From assembly GCA_022843925.1 (NCBI GenBank), contig JALHMS010000009.1, forward strand, positions 29,413 to 93,412: a stretch of DNA of 64,000 nt, in the 5' to 3' direction. The notes beneath the pieces were generated by a model that saw nothing but the letters and a program-made list of their open reading frames with translations, was not told the DNA's origin and did not search any database. The stretch comes from Burkholderiales bacterium (GTDB lineage: Bacteria; Pseudomonadota; Gammaproteobacteria; Burkholderiales; Ga0077523). Positions 44,347 to 53,251 of the stretch are shown piece by piece. Numbering within the stretch: position 1 is the first letter of the stretch; each line of letters begins with the position of its first letter. Made by a program: the position numbers and the translations under genes.

Positions 44347-45492
44347 TCAGCGCGCCGCGCGCCTTGCAGCAGCGGCGCTCAGCAGCATCGCGATCGCGAA
44401 CACCGGCAGCGACAGCCACGTGAGCGGCGTGTAGCCGCCCGCGCCGATGATGCGGGCGCCGGATTCCGCGCCCATCGCCTGCCCGAGGTAGATCGCCGAA
44501 GAGTTGAGCGCGATCGACACCGGCGCGAGCGCGGGCTCGATGCCGAACAGCCGCGCCTGCTGCGCGCTGTTGATCGCGAAGCAGCCAGCGCCCCAGAGCG
44601 CGAGCGCCGTCATCAGCGACAGCATCGTGTATCCCGCTGCGAGCAGGACCACGTGGCTCGCCGCCATCAGGACGAGACTCGTCATCACCACCGCCGGCGC
44701 GCCCCGCCGATCCATCGCGCGCATCGCAAGCACGTTGCCAAGGATCCCCGTGATCCCGAAGAGGACGAGCAGCAGGCTCACGCTGGCGGGCGACGCGTCG
44801 GGAAGACTCTTCGCGATGGGCGTCATGTACGAGAAGACCGTGAACTGCGCCCACGCGTGGATCGCGGTCACGGCCACGACGGCGAGCACCGGCCAGTGGC
44901 CCGCGATCCGGCGCCACGTCGCGCTGTCGACTGCCGCCACGCGCAGGCCGGTCGGCGTGACGGTGTGCACCCAGAGGGCGGCCGCCAGCGACAGCCCCGC
45001 GACGACGCCGAAGGTCGTGCGCCAGCCCGCGGTCTCGGAGATCCACGCGCTGAGCGGCATCCCCGCGACGGCCGAGATGCTCCAGCCGAGGAAGACGAAC
45101 GCGACCGCCGCGCCACGTTTCTCGGGCGGCACCATCAGCCCCGCCGCGCCCGCAGCCTGCGACGTGAAGAGACCCGCGCAGACGGCCGAGAGCACGCGAG
45201 TCCACAGCAGCGTCCAGTAGCCCGGCGCGAAGGCGGAGGCGAGGTGCCCGATGCAGTACACGGCGAGCGTCGCGACGAGCAGGGGTCGCCGATCGATGCG
45301 ACTGACGAAGCCGGCCAGCGCCGGACCGAGCACGCAGATCGTGAGCGCGAACGCTGCGATGAGCCGGCCGGCATCTGGGATCGAGACGTCGAGACCGCGG
45401 GCGAGGGCGGGGAGCATCCCCGGCACCGCCATCGTGCCCGTGCCGATCACGAAGTTGCCGAAGCACAGCGCCGCGAGCCGCCGGTCGATCAT
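44347..45492 (-). CDS. MFS transporter
   Basis: A 381-residue major facilitator with about 12 membrane helices and the loop 2-3 motif region FVSRIDRRPLLVATLAVY. Resembles the AraJ/sugar-efflux (DHA1) group of drug and sugar exporters. Substrate unknown. Start ATG 45492 overlaps the upstream YdjM-like stop by 4 nt. Last gene of a four-gene minus-strand run that includes phaC. Confidence 0.85.
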   Translation of the reverse strand: MIDRRLAALCFGNFVIGTGTMAVPGMLPALARGLDVSIPDAGRLIAAFALTICVLGPALAGFVSRIDRRPLLVATLAVYCIGHLASAFAPGYWTLLWTRVLSAVCAGLFTSQAAGAAGLMVPPEKRGAAVAFVFLGWSISAVAGMPLSAWISETAGWRTTFGVVAGLSLAAALWVHTVTPTGLRVAAVDSATWRRIAGHWPVLAVVAVTAIHAWAQFTVFSYMTPIAKSLPDASPASVSLLLVLFGITGILGNVLAMRAMDRRGAPAVVMTSLVLMAASHVVLLAAGYTMLSLMTALALWGAGCFAINSAQQARLFGIEPALAPVSIALNSSAIYLGQAMGAESGARIIGAGGYTPLTWLSLPVFAIAMLLSAAAARRAAR

Positions 45493-46001
45493 CGGCGCCA
45501 CCGCACGACCAGCGCCGTGCACGCGAGCGGCAGCCAGATCCAGAGCATCTCGGAGAGCAGCACGGTGACGCCGCGGGCGCCGAAGAAATGCGCGCCGATC
45601 GGCGACACGGCCACGGGCCGCCACGGCGCGAACCACCGGGCGTCCGACCACGGCCAGAGCAGCGCCACCCCCAGGCCGCCGTTCGTCAGGGCATCGAGCA
45701 GGGGATGGGACACCGCAGCCACGAAGAGGAAGGTGCCGACCGACAACAGCTTGGTGCGGACGGGCCGCAGCCACGCCAGTGCCACCAGCGCCGTGACCAG
45801 CGCGAAGGCGATGGAGTGCGTGAACCCACGGTGACCGAAGGCCGACGCGTACGGCACACCGGCCACGAAGGCGATCACGTCCGCATCGGGCAACACGGTG
45901 AGCCCCATGGCGGTGACGACCGTACGGACGTCAGGGCGCTGCCGGCGCGTCGCCGTGCGCCAGGCGAGCGGCACGACGACGTGCGTGAAGATGGTGGGCA
46001 T
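45489..46001 (-). CDS. YdjM-like membrane-bound metal-dependent hydrolase (DUF457)
   Basis: A 170-residue inner-membrane protein of the DUF457/YdjM family. Conserved metal-binding positions are visible in TVLPDADVI, FGHRGFTHS and SHPLLDALTNGG. Several hydrophobic helices surround them. Family members are annotated as membrane-bound hydrolases without a proven substrate (YdjM is under LexA control in E. coli). Between phaC and the MFS gene. Confidence 0.82.
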   Translation of the reverse strand: MPTIFTHVVVPLAWRTATRRQRPDVRTVVTAMGLTVLPDADVIAFVAGVPYASAFGHRGFTHSIAFALVTALVALAWLRPVRTKLLSVGTFLFVAAVSHPLLDALTNGGLGVALLWPWSDARWFAPWRPVAVSPIGAHFFGARGVTVLLSEMLWIWLPLACTALVVRWRR

Positions 46002-46040
46002 GGGTCCGCGACACCGCGGTGCGGAGATCGGCGGCGTCGA

Positions 46041-48512
46041 TCACTTCGGTCGCTTGCGCTTGCTGCCTGCCGGCGCTTCCGGTGCAGGGGCGCGCCGCGT
46101 CTCGGTCGTCTGCGCCTTGAAGAGCGCGCTGATGAGTTCCGCGGGTGTCCCGGGTGCCGGACGCGCTGCCTTCTTCCGGGGTGCCGGCGAGGCGGCCTTG
46201 GTCACCTTGCCAGCCTTTGCAGCCTTTTTCGGAGCGTCGGCCTTGACCGGCCTGGTCGTCTCGACCTTCGCCCCCTTGGCTGCCTTCGCCTTGGGTGCCT
46301 TCGCGACCTCGACGACCTTGGCCGGCTTTGCGGCCTGGACCTTGGCCGACTTCGCCACCTTGGCCTTCGCCGGTTTCCCGGCCTGGGCCCGTTCGACCGG
46401 CGCCGCGGGCGGCGGCGCAGCGGACGGCGGGGCGCTGGTGACCGGCGCGGCCCTCGCCGGCTTCTTCGCGGTGGGGGTGGCGCCGGATGCAGGTCCTGCC
46501 ACCTTTCTCGGTGCGGGCGCCTTCGCCTGCGGTGATGGTTTTGCAGCCTTGCCGGTTGCCGGCTTCGTCGTCGCCGGCTTGCGCGGCGCCGCCGGTACTG
46601 CTGCCGCGGTGGGGGCGGCGGTGGGCGCGGTTGCTGTCGGCGCGACTGTCGCCTCCGGCTTCACAGGCGTCGCCCGGCCCCTGGGCTGCGCATCGAGTCG
46701 CAGCTTCGCGTAGCTGCCGGGGGCATTCTCGATCACCTTCAGGCCGCCGCCGCCCGGCACGCGCGCAGCGACCTTTCCACCGCCGAACCCGGCGACCCAG
46801 GTGCCCCAGTCGTCCCACCACGACCCTTCGCGGCGTTCGGCGCCGGCCAACCACTTCTCGGGATCCGCGTCGAGTTGCGGGTTGGTCCAGTAGCAGTACT
46901 TCTGGGCGACGGGCGGGTTCACGATGCCGGCGATGTGACCCGAGCCGCCGAGGACGAACCGCACCGGACCGCCGAAGAGCCGGGCACCCGCGTACGTGGA
47001 TTTCCACGGCGCGATGTGGTCCTCCATCGTCGAGATGAAATACGTCGGGGTGTCGACCTGCCCGAGATCCACCGGCGCCCCGCAGACTTCGAGTGCACCC
47101 GGCTTCGTGAGCAGGTTCTTCACGTACATGTTCCGCAGGTAGAAGGCGTGCATCTTCGGCGGCATGCGCGTGGAGTCGGAGTTCCAGAACAGCAGGTCGA
47201 ACGGGAACGGATCCTTGCCGAGCAGGTAGTTGTTCACGACGAACGACCAGATGAGGTCGTTGTCGCGCAGCATGTTGAAGGTGCCCGCCATGTCGGAGCC
47301 CTCGAGGAAGCCGCGCGCCGCCATGCGCTTCTCGAGGTTGGCGACCGTGGTCTCGTCGACGAACACGCCCAGCTCGCCCGGTTCGGTGAAGTCGATCATC
47401 GTGGTGAAGTAGGTGACGCTCTTCACGCGGTCGGGCCGGCCGGCCGTCTCGAGCCACGACATGAGGCAGGCCGTCAGCGTACCGCCGAGGCAGTACCCGA
47501 TGAGGTTCACCGAGGCCTCGCCGGTGGCGCGCTCGATGGCGTCCATCGCAGCCACCGGGCCTTCGCGGAGGTAGTCGTCGAAGGTCTTGTCGGCGTGCCG
47601 CTTGTCGGGGTTCACCCACGAGATGACGAAGACGGTGAGCCCGCGATCCACCGCCCACTTCACGAAGGAATTCCGCGCGCGGAGGTCGAGGATGTAGTAC
47701 TTGTTGATCCACGGCGGGACGATGAGCAGCGGCGTGCGATCCACCTGCGGCGTGGCGGGTTCGTACTGGATGAGCTGCATGAGATCGTTCTGGTACACGA
47801 TCTTGCCGGGCGTCGTGGCGACGTTCACGCCCAGTTCGAACGCCTCGTAGTCGGTCATGCTGATCGCGAGCTTGCCGTGGCCGCGATCGAGGTCCTTCAG
47901 CAGGTGCTCGAGACCCTTCAGCAGATTCTGTCCGCCGCTCTCCTGCGTGGCCTTCAGCACCTCGGGGTTGGTCAGCACGAAGTTCGTCGGGGCGAGGGCG
48001 TCGACGAACTGGCGCGTGAAGAAGTTCACCTTGCGCGCGGTCTTGTCGTCGAGGCCCTGGGTCTCCGCCACCGTCCGCTGCACGTGGTCCGCCGCGATCA
48101 GGTACGACTGCTTGATGTAGTCGAAGACGAAGTTGTTCTGCCACAACTCGCTCTTGAAGCGGTTGTCGCCGCGCGAGGGTTCGCGCACCGGCGTCGGCTG
48201 ACCGCCCGCGGCCTTCATCACCATGGCGCTCCATAGCTTCAGGTAGTCGTCCCAGGCGCGGACCTGCATCTCGGCGAGCTTGCCGGGGTTCGCCATCAGC
48301 TTGCTGCCCAGTTCCATGAAGGCCCGGTTGACGCCGAGATCCTCCAGGCTCTGGGCCACCTCGGCGTGGGGCTGCTTCTCGATGAACTCGCTCACCACGC
48401 GGGCCGATCGCTCCGCGATATCGGCCAGCGATTTCTGCAGCGCCTCCGGATCGATCTGGGGCGTGTTCGGGATTGGGGACTGCGGGTTCGGGGACTTCGG
48501 GGCGTCTGCCAT
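46041..48512 (-). CDS. phaC: Class I polyhydroxyalkanoate synthase with long histone-like C-terminal tail
   Basis: An 823-residue PHA synthase, against roughly 590 in typical class I enzymes. Residues 1-607 are a complete synthase: the lipase-like box GYCLGG with nucleophile Cys341, Asp498 in EDHIAPW, His526 in GSGHIAG, and the normal end GSWWDDWG...NAPGSYAKLRL. Residues 608-823 are an added tail made almost wholly of Ala, Lys, Pro, Val and Thr. It has many AAKPAK/KAAK-type repeats, a short segment GTPAELISALFKAQ, and a basic end SKRKRPK. Such tails occur in histone H1-like proteins and in the phasin PhaF, where they bind DNA. The enzyme polymerises 3-hydroxyacyl-CoA into granules. phaA/phaB are not adjacent. 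Confidence 0.92.
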   Translation of the reverse strand: MADAPKSPNPQSPIPNTPQIDPEALQKSLADIAERSARVVSEFIEKQPHAEVAQSLEDLGVNRAFMELGSKLMANPGKLAEMQVRAWDDYLKLWSAMVMKAAGGQPTPVREPSRGDNRFKSELWQNNFVFDYIKQSYLIAADHVQRTVAETQGLDDKTARKVNFFTRQFVDALAPTNFVLTNPEVLKATQESGGQNLLKGLEHLLKDLDRGHGKLAISMTDYEAFELGVNVATTPGKIVYQNDLMQLIQYEPATPQVDRTPLLIVPPWINKYYILDLRARNSFVKWAVDRGLTVFVISWVNPDKRHADKTFDDYLREGPVAAMDAIERATGEASVNLIGYCLGGTLTACLMSWLETAGRPDRVKSVTYFTTMIDFTEPGELGVFVDETTVANLEKRMAARGFLEGSDMAGTFNMLRDNDLIWSFVVNNYLLGKDPFPFDLLFWNSDSTRMPPKMHAFYLRNMYVKNLLTKPGALEVCGAPVDLGQVDTPTYFISTMEDHIAPWKSTYAGARLFGGPVRFVLGGSGHIAGIVNPPVAQKYCYWTNPQLDADPEKWLAGAERREGSWWDDWGTWVAGFGGGKVAARVPGGGGLKVIENAPGSYAKLRLDAQPRGRATPVKPEATVAPTATAPTAAPTAAAVPAAPRKPATTKPATGKAAKPSPQAKAPAPRKVAGPASGATPTAKKPARAAPVTSAPPSAAPPPAAPVERAQAGKPAKAKVAKSAKVQAAKPAKVVEVAKAPKAKAAKGAKVETTRPVKADAPKKAAKAGKVTKAASPAPRKKAARPAPGTPAELISALFKAQTTETRRAPAPEAPAGSKRKRPK

Positions 48513-48525
48513 GGCGGCGTCCTCG

Positions 48526-49575
48526 TCAGGTGCGGTGGGCGGCGAAGCGGTAGACCCCGTCGGGGCCCAGCATGCGCGTGAGCTTGCCTCGATGCATCAG
48601 GTGGTTCAGATGGGCGATCGCCTCGCCCACGGCGAAGAAGGTCTGGTGCGTGTCGAGCGGCCGGCGGAAGAGCACCGGGACGATCTCCGCGGCGGTCCGG
48701 GGCTGGTCGCAGGCGGCAAGCAGTTCGGCGAGACGGTCCTCGTGATGCTGGGTCAGCTGCGCGACGCGCGGGACGATCCCGCGGAACGGCAGACCGTGCG
48801 AAGGCAGGACCAGCGTGTCCTCCGGCAGATCGAGATACGCCCGGATGGATGTGAGGAACTGCCGGACCGGATCGCCTTCTGGCTGCGTCGACCACACGCT
48901 CACGTTGGTGCTGATCTTGGGCAGGAGCATGTCGCCGGAGATCACTAGCTTCAACGCCTCGCAGTACAGGGAGGCGTGTTCGGGCGAATGACCGTAGCCC
49001 ACGATGACCCGCCAGTCGTGATCGCCCAGCCGCAGGGCGTCGCCGTGCATCATCCGCCGGAACTGGCGCGGAGGCTCGGTCACCACGTGGCGATAGCTGG
49101 TGGGGCGGGCTTCCAGTGCGACGAGCGTCTCCTCGGCGAGCCCGTGGACCCCGTACACCGCCCGCAGCGCCTCGGGGCCGTAGCCCGACGTGCCTTCGTA
49201 CAGCGCGTGAGCGGTGAGGTACTCGGCCTCGGTCATCGTCAGCGGCAGGCCGTGGGTCCGGACGAACCAGCCGGCGTGTCCCATGTGATCGGGGTGGTAG
49301 TGGGTGACGACGAGCTGCTCGAGCGGGGCGTGGTGCGGCAGGATCTCCGCCCAGGCGTCGCGGGTCGGCGGGGCGTTGAAGCCGGAGTCGACGACCGTCC
49401 ACCCGTTCGGACCCCGCAGCAGCCAGAGGTTGATGTGGTCCAGCGCGAACGGCAGGGGCATGCGGATCCAGCGGACCCCGTCGGCGATCTCCGTCCACGT
49501 GCCCGTGGCGGGCGGTGCGGCGAACGGGTATTCGAGTGCCGGAGCGGCGGGTGGCGCGGAGGCGGCGGAGGTCAT
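48526..49575 (-). CDS. Metallo-beta-lactamase-fold hydrolase
   Basis: A 349-residue protein with THYHPDHMGHAG (HxHxDH), later ligand regions in GYGHSPEHASLYC and VISGDMLLPK, and the final His in LPSHGLPF. A C-terminal winged-helix-like domain (TFFAVGEAIAHLNHLMHRGKLTRML) matches LACTB2-like/hydroxyacylglutathione hydrolase relatives. It precedes phaC by 13 nt on the same strand and diverges from the MerR regulator. It may cleave a thioester or phosphodiester; the substrate is not known. The frame opens earlier, but ATG 49575 begins the conserved sequence. Confidence 0.82.
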   Translation of the reverse strand: MTSAASAPPAAPALEYPFAAPPATGTWTEIADGVRWIRMPLPFALDHINLWLLRGPNGWTVVDSGFNAPPTRDAWAEILPHHAPLEQLVVTHYHPDHMGHAGWFVRTHGLPLTMTEAEYLTAHALYEGTSGYGPEALRAVYGVHGLAEETLVALEARPTSYRHVVTEPPRQFRRMMHGDALRLGDHDWRVIVGYGHSPEHASLYCEALKLVISGDMLLPKISTNVSVWSTQPEGDPVRQFLTSIRAYLDLPEDTLVLPSHGLPFRGIVPRVAQLTQHHEDRLAELLAACDQPRTAAEIVPVLFRRPLDTHQTFFAVGEAIAHLNHLMHRGKLTRMLGPDGVYRFAAHRT

Positions 49576-49663
49576 CGCGGATCGATCCGTGTCGGGAGGG
49601 CAGCTTGTGCTTTTATACTCGCATGATACTGCGATGTTGCGTTGCACAAACACCCCCGGGACC

Positions 49664-50095
49664 ATGGGCGCCGCCGACCTGAAGACCTCCTACACGATCA
49701 CCGATCTCGCCCGCGAGTTCGGCATCACCACCCGGACCATCCGCTTCTACGAGGATCACGGTCTCCTGGCCCCCTCCCGCCGGGGACGCAACCGGGTCTA
49801 CGACAAGCGCGATCTCGTGCGGCTCAAGCTCACCTTGCGGGGGAAGCGCCTGGGGATCCCGCTCACCGAGATCCGCGAGTTGCTCGACATCTACGCGGCG
49901 GCCGAGGACGAGAGCCGCCAGTTGTCGGAGTTCCTCGCGACCTTGCGGCGCCGCCGCGAACTCCTCGAACAGCAGCGCGAGGACATCGAGGCGACGCTCA
50001 CCGAGATCCGCACCTTCGAGGCCCAGTGCAAGCGGCTCCTGGAGCAGGGCGGCAAGCCAGCCCGCCCGCGGGCGCGCGGCAAGCCGTCAAATTGA
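49664..50095 (+). CDS. liuR: MerR-family regulator of the liu (leucine/isovalerate) cluster, LiuR-like
   Basis: A 143-residue MerR protein. The winged helix-turn-helix is [32 protein letters not shown] and the dimer coiled coil spans about 85-125. The C-terminal tail has no clear metal-binding cysteines (a single Cys), so it probably senses an organic ligand such as an acyl-CoA. Immediately 3' of the coding region, overlapping the stop codon, is a 16-bp palindrome controlling the next gene. MerR-type LiuR regulators control leucine degradation in proteobacteria. ATG 49634 is an alternative start, adding ten residues. Confidence 0.85.
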   Translation: MGAADLKTSYTITDLAREFGITTRTIRFYEDHGLLAPSRRGRNRVYDKRDLVRLKLTLRGKRLGIPLTEIRELLDIYAAAEDESRQLSEFLATLRRRRELLEQQREDIEATLTEIRTFEAQCKRLLEQGGKPARPRARGKPSN

Positions 50096-50107
50096 CGTTA
50101 ACGTCAA
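50092..50107. promoter_or_regulatory. Perfect 16-bp palindromic operator (probable LiuR site)
   Basis: TTGACGTTAACGTCAA is a perfect palindrome that includes the liuR stop codon. It overlaps the -35 of the liuA promoter. Its position between the MerR regulator and the first degradation gene makes it the obvious binding site. No second copy was found in the window. Confidence 0.8.
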
Positions 50108-50120
50108 CCAATCCTAGACT
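50092..50120 (+). promoter_or_regulatory. Sigma-70 promoter of isovaleryl-CoA dehydrogenase gene
   Basis: TTGACG (50092-50097), a 17-nt spacer and TAGACT (50115-50120) lie 44 nt before the liuA start. The operator covers the -35 and 10 nt of the spacer, as expected for repression by blocking polymerase. Confidence 0.75.
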
Positions 50121-50163
50121 CCGGCGACCGCCCATCCCCGGCACTGCACCGCAGGAGATTTCC

Positions 50164-51372
50164 ATGGACCGCGCCTCGCCAGCTCCGCTTCCCAGCTTTC
50201 CGTCCCTCGATTTCGCCCTCGGGGAGACCATCGGGATGTTGCGGGAATCCATCCAGCACTTCGCCGCCGCCGAGATCGCGCCCCGCGCGGCCGGGATCGA
50301 CGCCTCCAACCAGTTCCCGATGGACCTCTGGCGCAAGTTCGGCGATCTGGGTCTCCTCGGCATGACGGTCGACGAGGCCTACGGCGGGTCCGGGCTGGGT
50401 TACCTCGCCCACATCGTCGCGATGGAAGAGGTGAGCCGCGCGAGCGCCTCGGTCGGGCTCTCCTACGGTGCCCACTCCAATCTCTGCGTGAACCAGATCC
50501 ACCGCAACGGCAACGCCGACCAGAAGCAGCGCTATCTCCCGAAGCTCGTGTCCGGCGAGCACGTCGGCGCGCTCGCCATGAGCGAGCCGGGCGCCGGTTC
50601 CGATGTGGTCTCGATGCGGCTGCGGGCCGATCTCCGCGGCGACCGCTACGTGCTCAACGGCAACAAGATGTGGATCACCAACGGCCCCGACGCCGACGTG
50701 CTCGTGGTCTACGCGAAGACCGATCCCGCGGCGGGCCCGCGGGGCATGACGGCCTTCCTGATCGAGAAAGGGTTCAAGGGGTTCTCCAAGGCGCAGAAGC
50801 TCGACAAGCTCGGCATGCGCGGGTCGAACACCTGCGAGCTGGTGTTCCAGGACTGCGAAGTACCGGTGGAGAACGTGCTGGGCCAGCCGGGCCGCGGCGT
50901 GAACGTCCTCATGAGCGGCCTCGACTTCGAGCGCGCGGTGCTCTCCGGCGGGCCGCTGGGTATCATGGCGGCGTGCATGGACGTCGTGCTGCCGTATCTG
51001 CACGAGCGCAAGCAGTTCGGCCAGCCCATCGGCGAGTTCCAGCTGATGCAGGGCAAGCTCGCGGACATGTACTCGACGATGATGGCGTGCCGAGCCTACG
51101 TCTACGCCCTCGGTGGCGCCTGCGACCGGGCGGACTCGCCCGAAGCCGTGCGGTCGCTCCGGAAGGACGCCGCGGGCGCCATCCTCTACAGCGCCGAGAA
51201 GGCCACGTGGATGGCCGGCGAGGCGATCCAGTGCCTCGGCGGCAACGGCTACATCAACGACTACCCGACGGGCCGTTTGTGGCGCGATGCGAAGCTCTAC
51301 GAGATCGGCGCGGGCACCTCGGAGATCCGCCGGTGGCTCATCGGGCGGGAACTCTTCGCCGACACCGAATGA
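50164..51372 (+). CDS. liuA: Isovaleryl-CoA dehydrogenase
   Basis: A 402-residue acyl-CoA dehydrogenase. The FAD-binding signatures are [16 protein letters not shown] and the C-terminal [22 protein letters not shown]. The catalytic base marks it out: Glu256 in [16 protein letters not shown] is at the place used by isovaleryl-CoA dehydrogenase, while the site used by other family members ([10 protein letters not shown]) has Gly. It oxidises isovaleryl-CoA to 3-methylcrotonyl-CoA and passes electrons to ETF. AGGAG precedes ATG 50164. Confidence 0.93.
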   Translation: MDRASPAPLPSFPSLDFALGETIGMLRESIQHFAAAEIAPRAAGIDASNQFPMDLWRKFGDLGLLGMTVDEAYGGSGLGYLAHIVAMEEVSRASASVGLSYGAHSNLCVNQIHRNGNADQKQRYLPKLVSGEHVGALAMSEPGAGSDVVSMRLRADLRGDRYVLNGNKMWITNGPDADVLVVYAKTDPAAGPRGMTAFLIEKGFKGFSKAQKLDKLGMRGSNTCELVFQDCEVPVENVLGQPGRGVNVLMSGLDFERAVLSGGPLGIMAACMDVVLPYLHERKQFGQPIGEFQLMQGKLADMYSTMMACRAYVYALGGACDRADSPEAVRSLRKDAAGAILYSAEKATWMAGEAIQCLGGNGYINDYPTGRLWRDAKLYEIGAGTSEIRRWLIGRELFADTE

Positions 51373-51382
51373 GGCGCTGCGC

Positions 51383-53188
51383 GTGAAGGACGAAGCGGCC
51401 GCCCGCCGCACGGCACTCGCCTACGAGATCGCCCGCGCGACCCTCGACGGCTTCGATCGCCACTACCGCATTTTCCGCGAGATCTCGCGCGAGGCCCGCG
51501 AGCGTTTCGAGGCGGCGGACTGGCCGGCCGTCCACCGGGCCCACGCCGACCGGATCGCCTTCTACGACCAGCGCGTGACCGAGACCGCGGCCGACATCCA
51601 GCGCGCGTTCGACATGGAGCGCGTCCCCGAGGACATCTGGACGGAGATCAAGCTCCACTACGTCGGCCTGCTCACCGACCACAAGCAGCCGGAACTCGCG
51701 GAGACGTTCTTCAACTCGGTGAGCTGCCGGCTGCTGCACCGCGCCTACTATCACAACGACTACATGTTCGTGCGGCCCGCGGTCTCCACGGAATACCTCG
51801 ATGCCGACACGCCAGCCTACCGCAGCTACTACCCCCTGAAGGATGGCCTGCGCCGCGTGATGCGCCGCATCCTCGCGGACTCCGGGCTCACCCTGCCGTT
51901 CCGGCATCTGCCCCGCGATCTCTCGAACGTCCTGCGGGCCCTGCGCAGTGCGCTGCACGGTCCGGTGCGGCTCGAGGCCAACCATCAGGTCCAGGTGCTC
52001 GCGTCGCTCTTCTTCCGCAACAAGCGGACGTACCTGATCGGCAAGTTCGTGAACGGCGAGGCCGAGATGCCCTTCGCGATCCCGATCGTGCACGACGGCG
52101 ACGGCGGCCTCACGCTCGACGCGCTGCTGACCGATGCACGCCAGATCGCGCCGCTCTTCGCGTTCTCGCGCGCCTACCTGATGGCCGACATGGAGGTGCC
52201 GTCCGCCTTCGTCGATTTCCTCGGCAGCATGATGCCGAGGAAACCCAAGGCCGAGCTGTACACGGCGCTCGGTCTGCAGAAGCACGGCAAGACGCTCTTC
52301 TTCCGCGACTTCCTCCACCACCTCAAGTACTCCACCGACGATTTCATCCTCGCGCCCGGCATACGCGGCCTCGTGATGATCGTGTTCACGCTGCCCTCGT
52401 ACCCGTACGTGTTCAAGGTGATCCGGGATCGCATCGCCCCGACGAAGGAAGTGACTCGGGAGATCGTCAAGGAGAAGTACATGCTCGTGAAGCGGCACGA
52501 CCGCATCGGGCGCATGGCCGACACGCTGGAGTACGCCGACGTCGCGTTTCCGCGCGCGCGCTTCACGCAGTCGCTCGTGGACGAATTGCTGCGCGAGGCG
52601 CCGTCGCTCGTCGAGGAGGACGGCGACCGGATCGTCGTGAAGCACCTCTACATCGAGCGCCGCATGCAGCCGCTCAACATCTTCCTCGACGAGGCCGACG
52701 ACGCGCAGGCGCAGATCGCCATCGTCGACTACGGCAACGCCATCAAGGAACTCGCGTCGGTCAACATCTTCCCCGGCGACATGCTGTTCAAGAACTTCGG
52801 GGTGACCCGCGGCGGCCGGGTGGTCTTCTACGACTACGACGAGATCGTCTACATGACGGAGTGCGTCTTCCGGACCATTCCCGAGCCGCGCACGCCCGAG
52901 GACGAGATGTCGGCCGAGCCGTGGTATCCCGTGGGGCCGTTCGACATCTTCCCCGAGGAGTTCGCACCGTTCCTCCTCTCGGGGGACAAGGTGCGCCGTC
53001 ATTTCCTCGCGCACCACGCCGATCTCCTCGACACGGAATTCTGGAACCGCACGAAGGCGCGGATCGAAGAGGGTTTCATCGAGGACGTCTTCCCCTACGC
53101 GCCGTCGGTGCGGTTCGCCGTGCGCTACCGCGCGAGAGGGGCCGGGGATGATGCGGACGCCACGGGCGACGCACCCGTGGGGCTGTGA
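51383..53188 (+). CDS. aceK: Isocitrate dehydrogenase kinase/phosphatase
   Basis: A 601-residue AceK. The regulatory domain is followed by the kinase-like domain with APGIRGLVMIVFTLPSYPYVFKVIRDR as ATP loop and DYGNAIKELASVNIFPGDMLFKNFG...YDYDEI as the catalytic and metal-binding part. AceK phosphorylates isocitrate dehydrogenase and so diverts isocitrate to the glyoxylate bypass during growth on acetyl-CoA-yielding substrates. It lies 10 nt after liuA; start is GTG 51383. Its placement links leucine breakdown, which gives only acetyl units, to the glyoxylate shunt. Confidence 0.95.
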   Translation: MKDEAAARRTALAYEIARATLDGFDRHYRIFREISREARERFEAADWPAVHRAHADRIAFYDQRVTETAADIQRAFDMERVPEDIWTEIKLHYVGLLTDHKQPELAETFFNSVSCRLLHRAYYHNDYMFVRPAVSTEYLDADTPAYRSYYPLKDGLRRVMRRILADSGLTLPFRHLPRDLSNVLRALRSALHGPVRLEANHQVQVLASLFFRNKRTYLIGKFVNGEAEMPFAIPIVHDGDGGLTLDALLTDARQIAPLFAFSRAYLMADMEVPSAFVDFLGSMMPRKPKAELYTALGLQKHGKTLFFRDFLHHLKYSTDDFILAPGIRGLVMIVFTLPSYPYVFKVIRDRIAPTKEVTREIVKEKYMLVKRHDRIGRMADTLEYADVAFPRARFTQSLVDELLREAPSLVEEDGDRIVVKHLYIERRMQPLNIFLDEADDAQAQIAIVDYGNAIKELASVNIFPGDMLFKNFGVTRGGRVVFYDYDEIVYMTECVFRTIPEPRTPEDEMSAEPWYPVGPFDIFPEEFAPFLLSGDKVRRHFLAHHADLLDTEFWNRTKARIEEGFIEDVFPYAPSVRFAVRYRARGAGDDADATGDAPVGL

Positions 53189-53251
53189 GGATGCGTGGCA
53201 CAATCGATCGACTACAGCGACGGCCGATCCGTCCATCGAAGGAGGTCTGAC

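Noticed and set aside
53189-53251. TGGCACAATCG before the thiolase as a sigma-54 promoter.
   Set aside because: The -12 half (TTGC) is missing at the required distance.
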